64,000 nucleotides of DNA, from assembly GCA_037974665.1 (NCBI GenBank), contig CM075775.1, positions 67,178,622 through 67,242,621 on the forward strand. The letters are read 5' to 3'. The notes under the pieces are model-generated. The model saw only the letters and a list, made by a program, of their open reading frames with translations, made no database searches and was not told the origin of the DNA. The position numbers and the translations under genes are program-made. Shown piece by piece: positions 47,839-59,942 of this stretch. Positions within the stretch are counted from its first letter, which is position 1, and every line of letters begins with the position of its first letter. This DNA is from Ehretia macrophylla (taxonomy: Eukaryota > Streptophyta > Magnoliopsida > Boraginales > Ehretiaceae).

Positions 47839-48393
47839 GTCATGTTGAGGGCACAATTCCTATATGTGTTAACGGTTCACAGTGCCAGCCTATAGAGATG
47901 GCCCATTCAAAAGGCCCAATGGGCTTAACAACAACCCATCCGCTTCAACAACGCAGCATCCTCGCAAGACGTGATATCGACACAATGTAGGGCCCTCTGG
48001 TACCACGAGTCAGGTTGTCGACCTTTTAACAGCTCACGATGTACGATCCGGGATGTAAAAGCAAGGTAAAAGAAGAAAAGTGGCCTTAAATTGATGAAAA
48101 CGTTCGATTTTGGGCTCCAAAAATGGGCACGACGAGCAAGCTCGATACACCTGTCGTAGAGCTCTCTGTGAGCTTTGTAACAGTATGCTGTGCGACGCGT
48201 AACTACTTACAGATCAAAAGTTATGGGAACTGGAGCGACAGAGACCTGGTGACAAACCCTACGTCTTCGTTTGCTGGCCCGGCTTCTACGTGAAGCAAAG
48301 TTGTTTTGCCCAATGATCCGTGGGATTCTGTAATAGAGATTTGGTGGATAAAGTATCTTGGTAACCCTAACCAGGGCAAAAAAAATTGAAAAT

Positions 48394-48512
48394 GGGGTGC
48401 AACACGAGGACTTCTCAGTGGGTCACCCATCCTAGTACGACTCTCAACCAAGCACGCTTAACTTCGAAGTTCTGATGGGATCCGGTGCATTAGTGCGGGT
48501 ATGATCGCACCC
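48394..48512 (-). rRNA. 5S rRNA gene copy R10 (type gamma)
   Basis: Full length, 7 changes: G98A, C94A, A74C, C67T, G66T, C46T, A16C. Confidence 0.92.
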
Positions 48513-49070
48513 GTCATTTTTAGGGCACAATTCCTATATGGGTTAACGGTTCATCGTCCCAGCCTAGAGAGATGGCCCATTCAAACGGCCCAATGGGCCT
48601 AACGACAACCCATCTGCTTCAACAAGGCGGCATCCTCAGAAGACGTGATATCGACACATTGTAAGGCCCTCTTATGCCCCGTGAGTCAGGTTGTCGTCCT
48701 TTAAACAGCTAACAACGTACGATCCGTGACGGAAAAATAGAGCAAAAGAACAAAAGTGGCCTGAATTAGATGAAAACGTTCAATTTCGGTCTCCCAAAAT
48801 GGGCACAACGAGCATGCTCGCTGCCCACATCGTAGAGCTCTCAGAGTGCTTTGCAACGGTATGTTGTGCGCCGCGTAACTCCTTACGGATCAAAAGTTAT
48901 GGGCACCGGAGCGACGGAGACCTGGTCACAAATCCTACGCCCTCGGTTTGCGGGCTCGGCCTCTACGTGAAGCGAAGTTGTCTTGCCCAATGTTCTGTGG
49001 GATTCGGTAATAGAGATTTGGTGGATAAAGTATCTCGGCAACCCTAATCGGGGCAAAAAAAATTGAAAAG

Positions 49071-49189
49071 GGGGTGCAACACGAGGACTTCCCAGGGGGT
49101 CAACCATCCTAGTACTACTCTCGCCCAAGCACGCTTAACTTCAGAGTTCTGATGGGATCTGGTGCATTAGTGCTAGCATGTTCGCACCC
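49071..49189 (-). rRNA. 5S rRNA gene copy R11 (type delta)
   Basis: Full length, 6 changes: G87T, C47T, G30A, C15T, A13G, T9A. Confidence 0.92.
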
Positions 49190-49746
49190 GTCATGTTGAG
49201 GGCACAATTCCAATATGTGTTAACGGTTCACAGTGCCAGCCTAGAGAGATGGCCCATTCAAAAGGCCCAATGGGCTTAACGACAACCCATCCACTTTAAC
49301 AACGCATCATCCTCGCAGGACGTGATATCGACACATTGTAGGACCCTCTGATGTCCTGCGAGTCAGGTTGTCAGCCTTTTAACAGCTCACGACATATGAT
49401 CCGGGACGGAAAAATAGAGCAAAAGAACAAAAGTGGCCTGAAACTGATGAAAAAGTTTGATTTTGGGCTCCAAAAATGAGTACAGCGAGCAAGCTAGTTG
49501 CCCCCGTCGTAGAGCTCTCAGAGAGCTTTGCAACGGTATGCTGTGCGCCGCGTAACTCCTTACGGATCAAAAGTTATTGGCACCGTAGCGATGGAGACCT
49601 GGTCACAAACCCTACGTCTCGGTTTGCTGGCCCGGCCTCTACGTGAAGCAAAGTTGTCTTGCCCAATGTTCTGTGGGATTCGGTAATAGAGATTTGGTGG
49701 ATAAAGTATCTTGGTAACCCTAACCAGGGCAAAAAAAATTGAAAAA

Positions 49747-49865
49747 GGGGTGCAACACGAGGACTTCTCAGTGGGTCACCCATCCTAGTACGATTCTCAC
49801 CCAAGCACGCTTAACTTGGGAGTTCTGATGGGATCCAGTGCATTAGTGCGGGTATGATCGCACCC
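49747..49865 (-). rRNA. 5S rRNA gene copy R12 (type gamma; upstream hairpin deleted)
   Basis: Full length, 8 changes: G98A, C94A, A74C, G72A, C67T, G48C, C29T, A16C. Its upstream spacer lacks 27 bp near 49918, which removes the paired TGGGCC hairpin present above the other genes. Confidence 0.91.
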
Positions 49866-50395
49866 GTTATGTTTAGGGCACAATTCCTATATGTGTTAAC
49901 GATTCATAGTCCCAGCCTATGGGCTTAACGACAACCCATCCGCTTCAAAAAGGCAACATCCTCGGAAGACGTGATATCGACACATTGCAAGGCCCTCTTA
50001 TGTCCTGCGAGTCAGGTTGTCGTCCTTTAAACAGCTCACGACGTACGATCCGTGACGGAAAAATAGAGCAAAAGAACAAAAGTGGCTTGAAACAGATGAA
50101 AACATTCGATTTTGGTCTCCCAAAACTGGCACAGCGATCATGCTCGCTGTCCACAACGTAGAGCTCTTAGAGTGCTTTGCAACGGTATGCTGTGCGCCGC
50201 GTAACTCTTACGAATCAAAAGTTATAGGCACTAGAGCGATAGAGACCTAGTCAGAAACCCTACGCCCTCGGTTTGCGGGCTCGGCTTCTACGTGAAGCGA
50301 AGTTGTCTTGCCCAATGTTCTGTGGGATTCGGTAATAGAGATTTGGTGGATAAAGCATCTTGGCAACCCTAACCGGGGAAAAAAAAATTGACAAG

Positions 50396-50514
50396 GGGGT
50401 GCAACACGAGGACTTCCCAGGTGGTCAACCATCCTAGTACTACTCTTGCCCAAGCATGCTTAACTTCAGAGTTCTGATTGGATTCGGTGCATTAGTGCTG
50501 GCATGATCGCACCC
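50396..50514 (-). rRNA. 5S rRNA gene copy R13 (type delta)
   Basis: Full length, 8 changes: C93A, G87T, G68A, G58A, C47T, C36A, G31A, A13G. Confidence 0.91.
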
Positions 50515-51072
50515 TTCATTTTGAGGGCACAATTCCTATATGTGTTAATGGTTCACAGTGCCAGCCTAGAGAGATGGCTCGTTCAAAAGGCCCAATGGGC
50601 TTAACGACTACCCATCCGCTTCAACAACGCAGCATCCTCGCAAGACGTGATATCGACACATTGTAGGACACTCTGATGTCCTGCTAGTCAGGTTGTCGTC
50701 CTTTTAACAGCTCACGACATACGATCCGGGATGGAAAAATAGAGCAAAAGAACAAAAGTGGCCTGAAACTGATGAAAAAGTTTGATTTTGGGCTCCAAAA
50801 ATCGGTGCAGCGAGCAAGCTAATTGCCCCCGTCGTAGAGCTCTCAGAGAGCTTAGCAACGGTATGGTGTGCGCCGCGTAACTCCTTACGGATCAAAAGTT
50901 ATTGGCACCGTAGCGACGGAGACCTGGTCACAAACCCTACGCCCTTGGTTTACGGGACCGGCCTCTACGTGGAGCAAAGTTGTCTTGCCCAATGTTCTGT
51001 GGGATTCAGTAATAGAGTTTTGGTGGATAAAGTATCTTGGCAACCCTAACCAGGGCAAAAAAAATTGAAAAG

Positions 51073-51190
51073 CTGGTGCAACACGAGGACTTCCCAGGGG
51101 GTCACCCATCCTAGTACTACCTCGTCCAAGCACGCTTAACTTCAGAGTTCGGATGGGATCCGGTGCATTAGTGCTGGTATGATCGCACCC
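51073..51190 (-). rRNA. 5S rRNA gene copy R14 (type alpha, 1-base deletion)
   Basis: 118 bases. Shares the one-base loss and A40C with R4 and R8, with G66A, C47T and an altered 3' end (CTGG for GGGG on the plus strand). Confidence 0.9.
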
Positions 51191-51748
51191 GTCATGTTGA
51201 GGGCACAATTCCTTTATGTGTTAACGGTTCACAGTGCCAGCCTAGAGAGATGGTGTATTCAATAGGCTCAATGGGCTTAACGACAACCCATCCGCTTCAA
51301 CAACGCAGCAACCTCGCAAGATGTGATATCGACACGTTGTAGGGCCCTCAGATGTACGGCGAGTCAGGTTGTCGTCCTTCTAACTGCTCACGACGTACGA
51401 TACATGACGGAAAAACAAAGTAAAAGAAGAAAAATGGCCTGAAACTGATGAAAACGTTCGATTTTGGGCTCCAAAAATGGGCACAGAGAGCAAGTTGGCT
51501 GCCCCCGTCCTAGAGCTCTCAGAGAGCTTTGCAACGGTATGCTGTGCGCCGTGTAACTCCTTACGGATCAAAAGTTATGGGAACCGGTGCGACAGAGACG
51601 TGGTCACAAACCCTACGCCCTCGGCTTGCGGGCCTGGCCTCTACGTGAAGCGAAGTTGTCTTGCCCAATGTTCCATGGGATTCGGTAATAGAGATTTGGT
51701 GGATAAAGTATTTTGGCAACCCTAACCAGGGCAAAAAAAATTGAAAAT

Positions 51749-51867
51749 GGGGTGCAACACGAGGACTTCCCAGGGGGTCACCCATCCTAGTACTACTCTC
51801 GCCCACGCACGCTTAACTTCGGAGATCTAAAGGGATCCAGTACATTAGTGCTTGTATGATCGCACCC
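51749..51867 (-). rRNA. 5S rRNA gene copy R15 (type a)
   Basis: Full length, 7 changes: T62G, A43T, C39T, A37T, C29T, C26T, C15A. The A43T-C39T-A37T group marks type a and recurs in R18, R20 and R23. C26T and C15A link it to type beta. Confidence 0.92.
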
Positions 51868-52425
51868 GTCATGTTGAGGGCACAATTCCTATATGTGTTA
51901 ACGGTTCACAGTGCCAGCCTATAGAGATAGCCCATTCAAAAGGCCCAATGGGCTTAACGAAAACCCATCCGCTTCAACAACGCAACATCCTCGCAAGACG
52001 TGATATCGACACATTGTAGGGCCCTCTGATGTACCGTGAGTCAGTTTGTCGTCCTTTTAACAGCTCACGACGTACGATCCGGAACGGAAAAAGAGAGCAA
52101 AAAAACAAAAGTGGCCTGAAATAGATGAAAACATTCGATTTTGGGCTCCCAAAACGGGCACAGCAAGCAAGCTCGCTGCCCCCGTCGTAGAGCTCTCAGA
52201 GAGCTTTGCAATGGTATGCTGTGCGCCGCGTAACTCCTTACGAATCAAACGTTATGGGCACCAGAGCGACGGAGACCTGGTCACAAACCCTACGCCCTCG
52301 GTTTGCGGGCCCGGCCTCTACGTGAAGCGAAGTTGTCTTGCCCAATGTTCCGTGGGATTCAGTAATAGAGATTTGGTGGATAAAGTATCTTGGCAACCCT
52401 AACCGAGGCAAAAAAAATTGAAAAG

Positions 52426-52544
52426 GGGGTGCAACAATAGGACTTCCCAAGGGGTCACCCATCCTAGTACTACTCTCGCCCAAGCACGCTTAACTTCAGA
52501 GTTCTGATGGGATCCGGTGCATTAGTGCTGGTATGATCGCTCAT
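52426..52544 (-). rRNA. 5S rRNA gene copy R16 (type b, altered 5' end)
   Basis: Full length, 7 changes: G108T, C107A, C95T, C47T, T4A, G2T, G1A. The 5' end reads ATGAGC instead of GGGTGC, which changes the start site and helix I. Confidence 0.9.
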
Positions 52545-53100
52545 GTCAAGTTGAGGGCACAATTCCTATATGTGTTAACGGTTGACAGTGCCAACCTAGA
52601 GAGATGGCCATTCAAAAGGCCCAATGGGCTTAACGACAACCCATCTACTTCTACAACGCAGTATCCTCGCAAGACGTGATATCGACACATTGTAGGGCCC
52701 TCTGTTGTCCCGCGAGTCAGGTTGTCGTCCTTTTAACTGCTCACGACATACGATCCGGGATGGAAAAATAGAGCAAAAGAACAAAAGTATCCTGAAACTG
52801 ATGAAATCGATTGATTTTGGGCTCCAAAAAGGGTACAGCAAGCAAGCTAGTTGGCCCCGTTGTAGAGCTCTCAGAGATCTTTGCAACGGTATGCTGTGCG
52901 CCGCGTAACTTCTTATGGATCAAAAGTTATGGGCACCGGAGCGACGAAGACCTCGTCACAAACCCTACGCCCTCGGTTCGAGGGCCCGGCCTCTACGTGA
53001 AGCGAAGTTGTGTTGCCCAATGTTCCGTGGGATTCGGTAATAGAGATTTGGTGGATAAAGTATATTGGCAACCCTAACCAGGGCAAAAAAAATTGAAAAG

Positions 53101-53219
53101 CGGGTGCAACACGAGGACTTCCCTGGGGGTCACATATCCTAGTACTACTCTCGCCCAAGCACGCTTAACTTCGGAGTTCTGATGGGATCTGGTGCATTAG
53201 TACTGGTATGATCACACCC
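53101..53219 (-). rRNA. 5S rRNA gene copy R17 (type c)
   Basis: Full length, 7 changes: C119G, T96A, G86T, G85A, G30A, C18T, C6T. G86T and G85A disrupt the C box and mark type c. Confidence 0.92.
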
Positions 53220-53777
53220 GTCATGTTGAGGGCACAATTCCTATATGTGTTAACGGTTCACAGTGCCAGCCTAGAGAGATGGCCCATTCAAAAGGCCCAA
53301 TGGGCTTAACGACAACCCATCCGCTTCAACAACGCAACATCCTCGCAAGACGTGATATCGACACGTTGTAGGGCCCTTTGATGTACCGCGAGTCAGGTTG
53401 TCATCCTTTTAACAGCGCACGATCTACGATCTGGGATGAAAAAACAGCGCAAAAGAAGAAAAGTATCCTGAAACTGATGAAAACGTTTGATTTTGGGATC
53501 CAAAAAGGCGCACAGCGAGCAATCTCACTGCCCCTATCGTAGAGCTCTCAGAGAGCTTTGCAACGGTATGTTGTGCGCCGCGTAACTCCTTACGGATCAA
53601 AAGTTATTGGCACCGGAGTGACGGAGACCTGGTTACAAACCCTACGCCCTCGGATTGCGGGCCCGGCTTCTACGTGAAGCGAAGTTGTCTTGGCCAATGT
53701 TCTGTGGGATTCGGTAATAGATATTTCGTGGATAAAGTATCTTGGCAACCCTAACCAAGGCAAAAAAAATTGTAAAG

Positions 53778-53896
53778 GGGGTGCAACACGAGGACTTCTC
53801 AGGGGGTCATTCATCCTAGTACTACTCTCGCCCAAGCACGCTTAACTTCGGAGATCTAAAGGGATTCGGTGCATTAGTGCTTGTATGATCGCACCC
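53778..53896 (-). rRNA. 5S rRNA gene copy R18 (type a)
   Basis: Full length, 8 changes: G98A, G87A, G86A, A43T, C39T, A37T, G31A, C15A. Confidence 0.91.
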
Positions 53897-54454
53897 GTCT
53901 TGTTGAGGGCACAATTCCTATATTTGTTAACAGTTCACAGTCCCAGCCTAGAGAGATGGCCTATTCAAAAGGCCGAATGGTCTTAACGACAACCCATCCG
54001 CTTCAACAACGCAGCATCCTCGCAAGACGTGATATCGACACGTTGTAAGGACCTCGGATGTCCCACGAGTCAGGTTTTCGTCCTTTTAACAGCTCACGAC
54101 GTACGATCCGGAACGGAAAAATAGAGCAAAAGAACAAAAGTTACTTGAAACAGATGAAAACATTCGATTTTGGGCTCCCAAAACGGGCACAGCAAGCAAG
54201 CTTGCTGCCCCTGTCGTAGAGCTCTCAGAGAGCTTTGCAACGGTATGCTGTGCGCCACGTAACTCCTTACGGATCAAACGTTATGGGCACCGGAGCGACG
54301 GAGACCTGGTCACAAACCCTACGCCCTCGGTTTGCGGGCCCGGCCTCTACGTGAAGCGAAGTTGTCTTGCCCAATGTTCCGTGGGATTCGGTAATAGAGA
54401 TTTGGTGGATAAAGTATATTGGCAACCCTAACCAGGGCAAAAAAAATAGAAAAG

Positions 54455-54573
54455 GGGGTGCAACACGAGGATTTCCCTGGGGGTCACATATCCTAGTACT
54501 ACTCTCGCCCAAGCACGCTTAACTTCGGAGTTCTGATGGGATCTGGTGCTTTAGTGCTGGTATGATCACACCC
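54455..54573 (-). rRNA. 5S rRNA gene copy R19 (type c)
   Basis: Full length, 7 changes: G102A, T96A, G86T, G85A, G30A, T24A, C6T. Confidence 0.92.
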
Positions 54574-55131
54574 GTCATGTTGAGGGCATAATTCCTATAT
54601 GTGTTAACGGTTCACAGTGCCAGCCTAGAGAGATGGCCCATTCAAAAGGCCCAATGGGCTTAATGACAACCCATCCGTTTCAACACCGCAACATCCTCGC
54701 AAGACGTGATATTGACACTTTGTAGGGCCCTCTAATGTTCCGCGAGTCAGGTTGTCATCCTTTTAACAGCGCACGATCTACGATCTGGGACGATAAAACA
54801 GCGCAGAAGAAGAAAAGTATCCTGAAATTGATGAAAACGTTCGATTTTGGGATCCAAAAATGGGCACAGCGGGCAATCTCATTGCCCCTATCGTAGAGAT
54901 CTCAGAGAGCTTTGCAACGGTATGCTGTGCGCCGCGTAACTCCATACGGATCAAAAGTTATTGGCACCGGAGCGACGGAGACCTGGTCACAAACCCTACG
55001 TCCTCGGATTGCGGGCCCGGCTTCTACATGAAGCGAAGTTGTCTTGGCCAATGTTCTGTGGGATTCGGTAATAGATATTTCGTGGATAAAGTTTCTTGGC
55101 AACCCTAACCAAGGCAAAAAAAATTGAAAAA

Positions 55132-55250
55132 GGGGTGCAACACGAGGACTTCTCAAGGGGTCACTCATCCTAGTACTACTCTCGCCCAAGCACGCTTAAC
55201 TTCGGAGATCTAAAGGGATCCGGTACATTAGTGCTTGTATTATCGCACCC
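55132..55250 (-). rRNA. 5S rRNA gene copy R20 (type a)
   Basis: Full length, 9 changes: G98A, C95T, G86A, A43T, C39T, A37T, C26T, C15A, C10A. Confidence 0.91.
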
Positions 55251-55811
55251 GTCTTGTTGAGGGCACAATTCCTATATGTGTTAACGGTTCACAATCCCAG
55301 CCTAGAGAGATGGCCCATTCAAAAGGCCGAATGGGCTTAACGACAACCCATCCGCTTCAACAACGCAGCATCCTCGCAAGACATGATATCGACACGTTGT
55401 AAGGCCCTCGGATGTCCCACGAATCAGGTTTACGTCCTTTTAACAGCTCACGACGTACGATCCGGAACGGAAAAATAGATCAAAAGAACAAAAGTGGCCT
55501 GAAACAGATGAAAACATTCGATTTTGGGCTCCCAAAATGGGCATAGCAAGCAAGCTCGCTGCCCCTGTCGTAGAGCTCTCAGAGAGCTTTGCAACGGTAT
55601 GCTGTGCGCCGCGTAACTCCTTACGGATCAAACGTTATGGGCACCAGAGCGACGGAGACCTGGTCACAAACCCTACGCCCTCGGTTTGCGGGCCCGGCCT
55701 CTACGTGAAGCGAAGTTGTCTTGCCCAATGTTCCGTGGGATTCGATAATATAGAGATTTGGTGGATAAAGTATCTTGGCAACCCTAACCAGGGCAAAAAA
55801 AAATAGAAAAG

Positions 55812-55930
55812 GGGGTGCAACACTAGGACTTCCCAAGGGGTCACCCATCCTAGTACTACTCTCGCTCAAGCACGCTTAACTTCAGAGTTCTGATGGGATC
55901 CGGTGCATTAGGGTTGGTATGATCGCTCAT
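55812..55930 (-). rRNA. 5S rRNA gene copy R21 (type b, altered 5' end)
   Basis: Full length, 9 changes: C107A, C95T, G65A, C47T, A19C, G17A, T4A, G2T, G1A. Probably a pseudogene. Confidence 0.9.
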
Positions 55931-56486
55931 GTCAAGTTGAGGGCACAATTCCTATATGTGTTAACGGTTGATAGTGCCAGCCTAGAGAGATGGCCATTCA
56001 AAAGGCCCAATGGGCTTAACGACAACCCATCCGCTTCCACAACGCAGCATCCTCGCAAGACGTGATATTGACACGTTGTAGGGCCCTCTGTTGTCCCGCG
56101 AGTCAAGTTGTCATCCTTTTAACAGCTCACGACATACGATCCGGGACGGAAAAATAGAGCAAAAGAACAAAAGTAGCCTGAAACTGATGAAATCGATTGA
56201 TTTTGGGCTCCAAAAAGGGCACAGCGAGCAAGCTAGTTGCCTCTGTTGTAGAGCTCTCAGAGAGCTTTGCAAAGGTATGCTGTGCGCCGCGTAACTCCTT
56301 ACGGATCAAAAGTTATGGGCACCGGAGCGACGAAGACCTGGTCACAAACCCTACGCCCTCGGTTCGCGGTCCCGGCCTCTACTTGAAGCGAAGTTGTCTT
56401 GCCCAATGTTCCGTGGGATTCGGTAATAGAGATTTGGTGGATAAAGTATATTGGCAACCCTAACCAGGACAAAAATAATTGAAAAA

Positions 56487-56605
56487 CGGGTGCAACACGA
56501 GGACTTCCCTGGGGGTCACATATCCTAGTACTACTCTCGCCCAAGCACGCTTAACTTCGGAGTTCTGATGCGATCTGGTGCATTAGTGCTGGTATGATCG
56601 CACCC
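56487..56605 (-). rRNA. 5S rRNA gene copy R22 (type c)
   Basis: Full length, 6 changes: C119G, T96A, G86T, G85A, C35G, G30A. The downstream T-run is interrupted. Confidence 0.92.
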
Positions 56606-57163
56606 GTCATGTTGAGGGCACAATTCCTATATGTGTTAACGGTTCACAGTGCCAGCCTAGAGAGATGGCCCATTCAAAAGGCCCAATGGGCTTAACGACA
56701 ACCCATCCGCTTCAACAACGCAACATCCTCGCAAGATGTGATATCGACACGTTGTAGGGCCCTCTGATGTACCGCGAGTCAGGTTGTCGTCCTTTTAACA
56801 GCGCACGATGTACGATCTGTGAATAAAAAACAGCGCAAAAGAAGAAAAGTGTCCTGAAACTGATGAAAACGTTCGATTTTGGGATCCAAAAAGGGGCACA
56901 GCGAGCAATCTCACTGTCCCTATCATAGAGCTCTCAGAGGGCTTTGCAACAGTATTCTGTGCTCCGCGTAACTCCTTACGGATCAAAAGTTATTGGCACC
57001 AGAGCGACGGAGACCTGGTCACAAACCATACTGCCTCGGATAGCGGGCCCGGCTTCTACGTGAAGCGAAGTTGTCTTGGCCAATGTTCCGTGGGATTCGG
57101 TAATAGAGATTTCATGGATAAAGTATCTTGGCAACCCTAACCAAGGCAAAAAAAATTGAAAAG

Positions 57164-57282
57164 GGGGTGCAACACGAGGACTTCTCAGGGGGTCACTCAT
57201 CCTAGTACTACTCTCGCCAAAGCACGCTTAACTTCGGAGATCTAAAGGGATCTGGTACATTAGTGCTTGTATGATCGCACCC
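57164..57282 (-). rRNA. 5S rRNA gene copy R23 (type a)
   Basis: Full length, 9 changes: G98A, G86A, G64T, A43T, C39T, A37T, G30A, C26T, C15A. Confidence 0.91.
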
Positions 57283-57842
57283 GTCATGTTGAGGGTACAA
57301 TTCCTATATGTGTTAACGGTTCACAGTCCCAGCCTAGAGAGATGGCCCATTCAAAAGGCCGAATGGGCTTAACGACAACCCATCCGCTTCAACAACGCAG
57401 CATCCTCGCAAGACGTGATATCGACACGTTGTAAGGCCCACGGATGTCCCGCGAGTCAGGTTTTCGTCCTTTTAACAGCTCACGACGTACAATCCGGAAC
57501 GGAAAAATAGAGCAAAAGAACAAAAGTGGCCTGAAACAGATGAAAACATTCGATTTTGGGCTCCCAAAATGGGCATAGCAAGCAAGCTCGCTACCCCCGT
57601 CGTAGAGCTCTCAAAGAGCTTTGCAACGGTATGCTGTGCGTCGCGTAACTCCTTACGGATCAAACGTTATGGGCACCGGAGCGACGGAGACCTGGTCACA
57701 AACCCTACGCCCTCGGTTTGCGGGCCCGGCCTCTACGTGAAGCGAAGTTGTCTTGCCCAATGTTCCGTGGGATTCGGTAATATAGAGATTTGGTGGATAA
57801 AGTATCTTGGCAACCCTAACCAGGGCAAAAAAAATTGAAAAG

Positions 57843-57961
57843 GGGGTGCAACACTAGGACTTCCCAAGGGGTCACCCATCCTAGTACTACTCTCGCTCAA
57901 GCACGCTTAACTTCAGAGTTCTAATGGGATCTGGTGCATTAGTGCTGGTATGATCGCTCAT
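57843..57961 (-). rRNA. 5S rRNA gene copy R24 (type b, altered 5' end)
   Basis: Full length, 9 changes: C107A, C95T, G65A, C47T, C39T, G30A, T4A, G2T, G1A. Confidence 0.9.
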
Positions 57962-58517
57962 GTCAAGTTGAGGGCACAATTCTTATATGTGTTAACGGTT
58001 GATAGTGCCAGCCTAGAGAGATGGCCATTCAAAAGGCCCAATGGCCTTAACGACAACCCATCGACTTCAACAACGCAGTATCCTCGCAAGACGTGATATC
58101 GACACGTTGTAGGGCCCTATGATGTCCCGCGAGTCATGCTTTCATCCTTTTAACAGCTCACGACATACGATCCAGGACAGAAAAATAGAGCAAAAGAACA
58201 AAAGTAGCCTGAAACTGATGAAATCGATTGATTTTGGGCTCCAAAACGGGCACAGCGAGCAAGCTAGTTTCCCCCGTTGTAGAGCTCTCAGAGAGCTTTG
58301 CAACGGTATGCTGTGCGCCGCGTAACTCCTTACGGATCAAAAGTTATGGGCACCGGAGCGACGAAGACCTGGTCACAAACCCTACGCCCTCGGTTCGCGG
58401 GCCCGGTCTCAACGTGAAGCGAAGTTTTCTTGCCCAATGTTCCGTGGGATTCGGTAATAGAGATTTGGTGGATAAAGTATATTGGCAACCCTAACCAGGG
58501 CAAAAAAAATTGAAAAA

Positions 58518-58636
58518 CGGGTGCAACACGAGGACTTCCCTGGGGGTCACATATCCTAGTACTACTCTCGCCCAAGCACGCTTAACTTCGGAGTTCTGAT
58601 GGGATCTGGTGCATTAGTGCTGGTATGATCACACCC
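58518..58636 (-). rRNA. 5S rRNA gene copy R25 (type c)
   Basis: Full length, 6 changes: C119G, T96A, G86T, G85A, G30A, C6T. Confidence 0.92.
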
Positions 58637-59195
58637 GTCATGTTGAGGCCATAATTCTTATATGTGTTAACGGTTCACAGTTCCAGCCTAGAGAGATGGC
58701 CTATTCAAAAGGCCCAATGGGCTTAACGACAACCCATCTGCTTTAACAACGCAGCATCCTCGCAAGATGTGACATCAACACGTTGTAGGGCCCTCTGATG
58801 TCCCGCGTGTCAGATTGTCGTCCTTTTAACAGCTCACGGCGTACGATCCGGGATGAAAAAATAGAGCAAAAGAACAGAAGTGGCCTGAAACTATTGAAAA
58901 TGTTCAATTATGGGCTCTGAACATGGGCACAGCGAGCAAGCTCGCTGCCCCCGTCGTAGAGCTCTTAGAGAGCTTTGCAACGGTATGCTGTACGCCGCGT
59001 AACTCCTTACGGATCAAAAGTTATGGGCAATGGAGCGACGGAGACCTGGTCACAAACCCTACGTCGTCGGTTTGCGGGCTTGGCCTCTATGTGAAGTGAA
59101 GTTGTCTTGCCCAATGTTCCGTGGGTTTCGGTAATAGAGATTTGGTGGATAAAGTATCTTGGCAACCCTAACCAGGGCAAAAAAAAATTGAAAAG

Positions 59196-59314
59196 CAGGT
59201 GCAACACGAGAACTTTCGACGGGGTCACCCATCCTAGTACGACTCTCGCCCAAGCACGCTTAACTTCGGAGTTCTGATGGGATCCGGTGCATTAGTGTTG
59301 GTGTGATCGCACCC
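59196..59314 (-). rRNA. 5S rRNA gene copy R26
   Basis: Full length, about 10 changes: C119G, C118T, C104T, G99A, G97C, C95G, A74C, G17A, T12C. Does not belong to types a, b or c. Probably a pseudogene. Confidence 0.9.
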
Positions 59315-59823
59315 ATCATGTTGAGGGCACAATTCCTATATGTGTTAACGGTTCACAGTGCCAACCTAGAGAGATGGCCCATTCAAAAGGCCGAATGGGC
59401 TTAACGACAACCCATCCGCTTCAACAACGCAGCATCCTCGCAAGACGTTATATCGACACGTTGTAGGGCCCTCTGATGTCCCACGAGTCAGGTTGTCATC
59501 CGTTTAACAGCTCACGACGTACGATCTGGGACGAAAAAATAGAGCAAAAGAAGAAAAGTGGCCTGAAACTGATGAAAACGTTCAATTTTGGGCTCAAAGA
59601 GCTTTGCAACGGTATACTGTGCGCTGCGTAACACCTTACGGATCAAAAGTTATGGGCACTGGAGCGATAGAGACCTGGTCACGAACCCTACGCCCTCGGT
59701 TTGTGGGCCCGGCCTCCACGTGCAGCGAAATTGTCTTGCCCAATGTTCCGTAGTATTCGGTAATTGAGATTTGATGGATAAAGTATCTTGGCAACCCTAA
59801 CAAGGGCAAAAAAAATTGAAAAT

Positions 59824-59942
59824 GGGGTGCAACACGAGGACTTCCCAGGGGGTCACCCATCCTAGTACAACTCTTGCCCAAGCACGCTTAACTACGGAGT
59901 TCTGATGGGATCCGGTGCATTAGTGCTAGTATGATCGTACCC
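59824..59942 (-). rRNA. 5S rRNA gene copy R27
   Basis: Full length, 5 changes: A74T, G68A, A49T, C15T, G5A. The spacer on its 3' side is 49 bp short. Last gene copy in the window. Confidence 0.92.

Larger units (their letters stand above)
43783..51867 (-). repeat. Four-unit higher-order repeat in 5S array (period about 2704 bp)
   Basis: Units R4 to R15 read alpha-beta-gamma-delta, alpha-beta-gamma-delta, gamma-delta, alpha-beta. Each type carries private marks: alpha a one-base gene deletion and A40C; beta C26T with C15A; gamma C94A, A74C and A16C; delta G87T (or equivalent) and A13G. The third round lacks its first two units, which fits a two-unit loss by unequal exchange. Confidence 0.8.
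51191..58636 (-). repeat. Three-unit higher-order repeat in 5S array (period about 2031 bp)
   Basis: Units R15 to R25 read a-b-c-a-c-a-b-c-a-b-c. Type a carries A43T/C39T/A37T, type b the altered 5' end T4A/G2T/G1A, type c G86T/G85A with T96A. R20-R21-R22 and R23-R24-R25 are two full successive rounds, with 5' ends 2031 or 2032 bp apart. One b unit is missing between R18 and R19. Confidence 0.85.
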
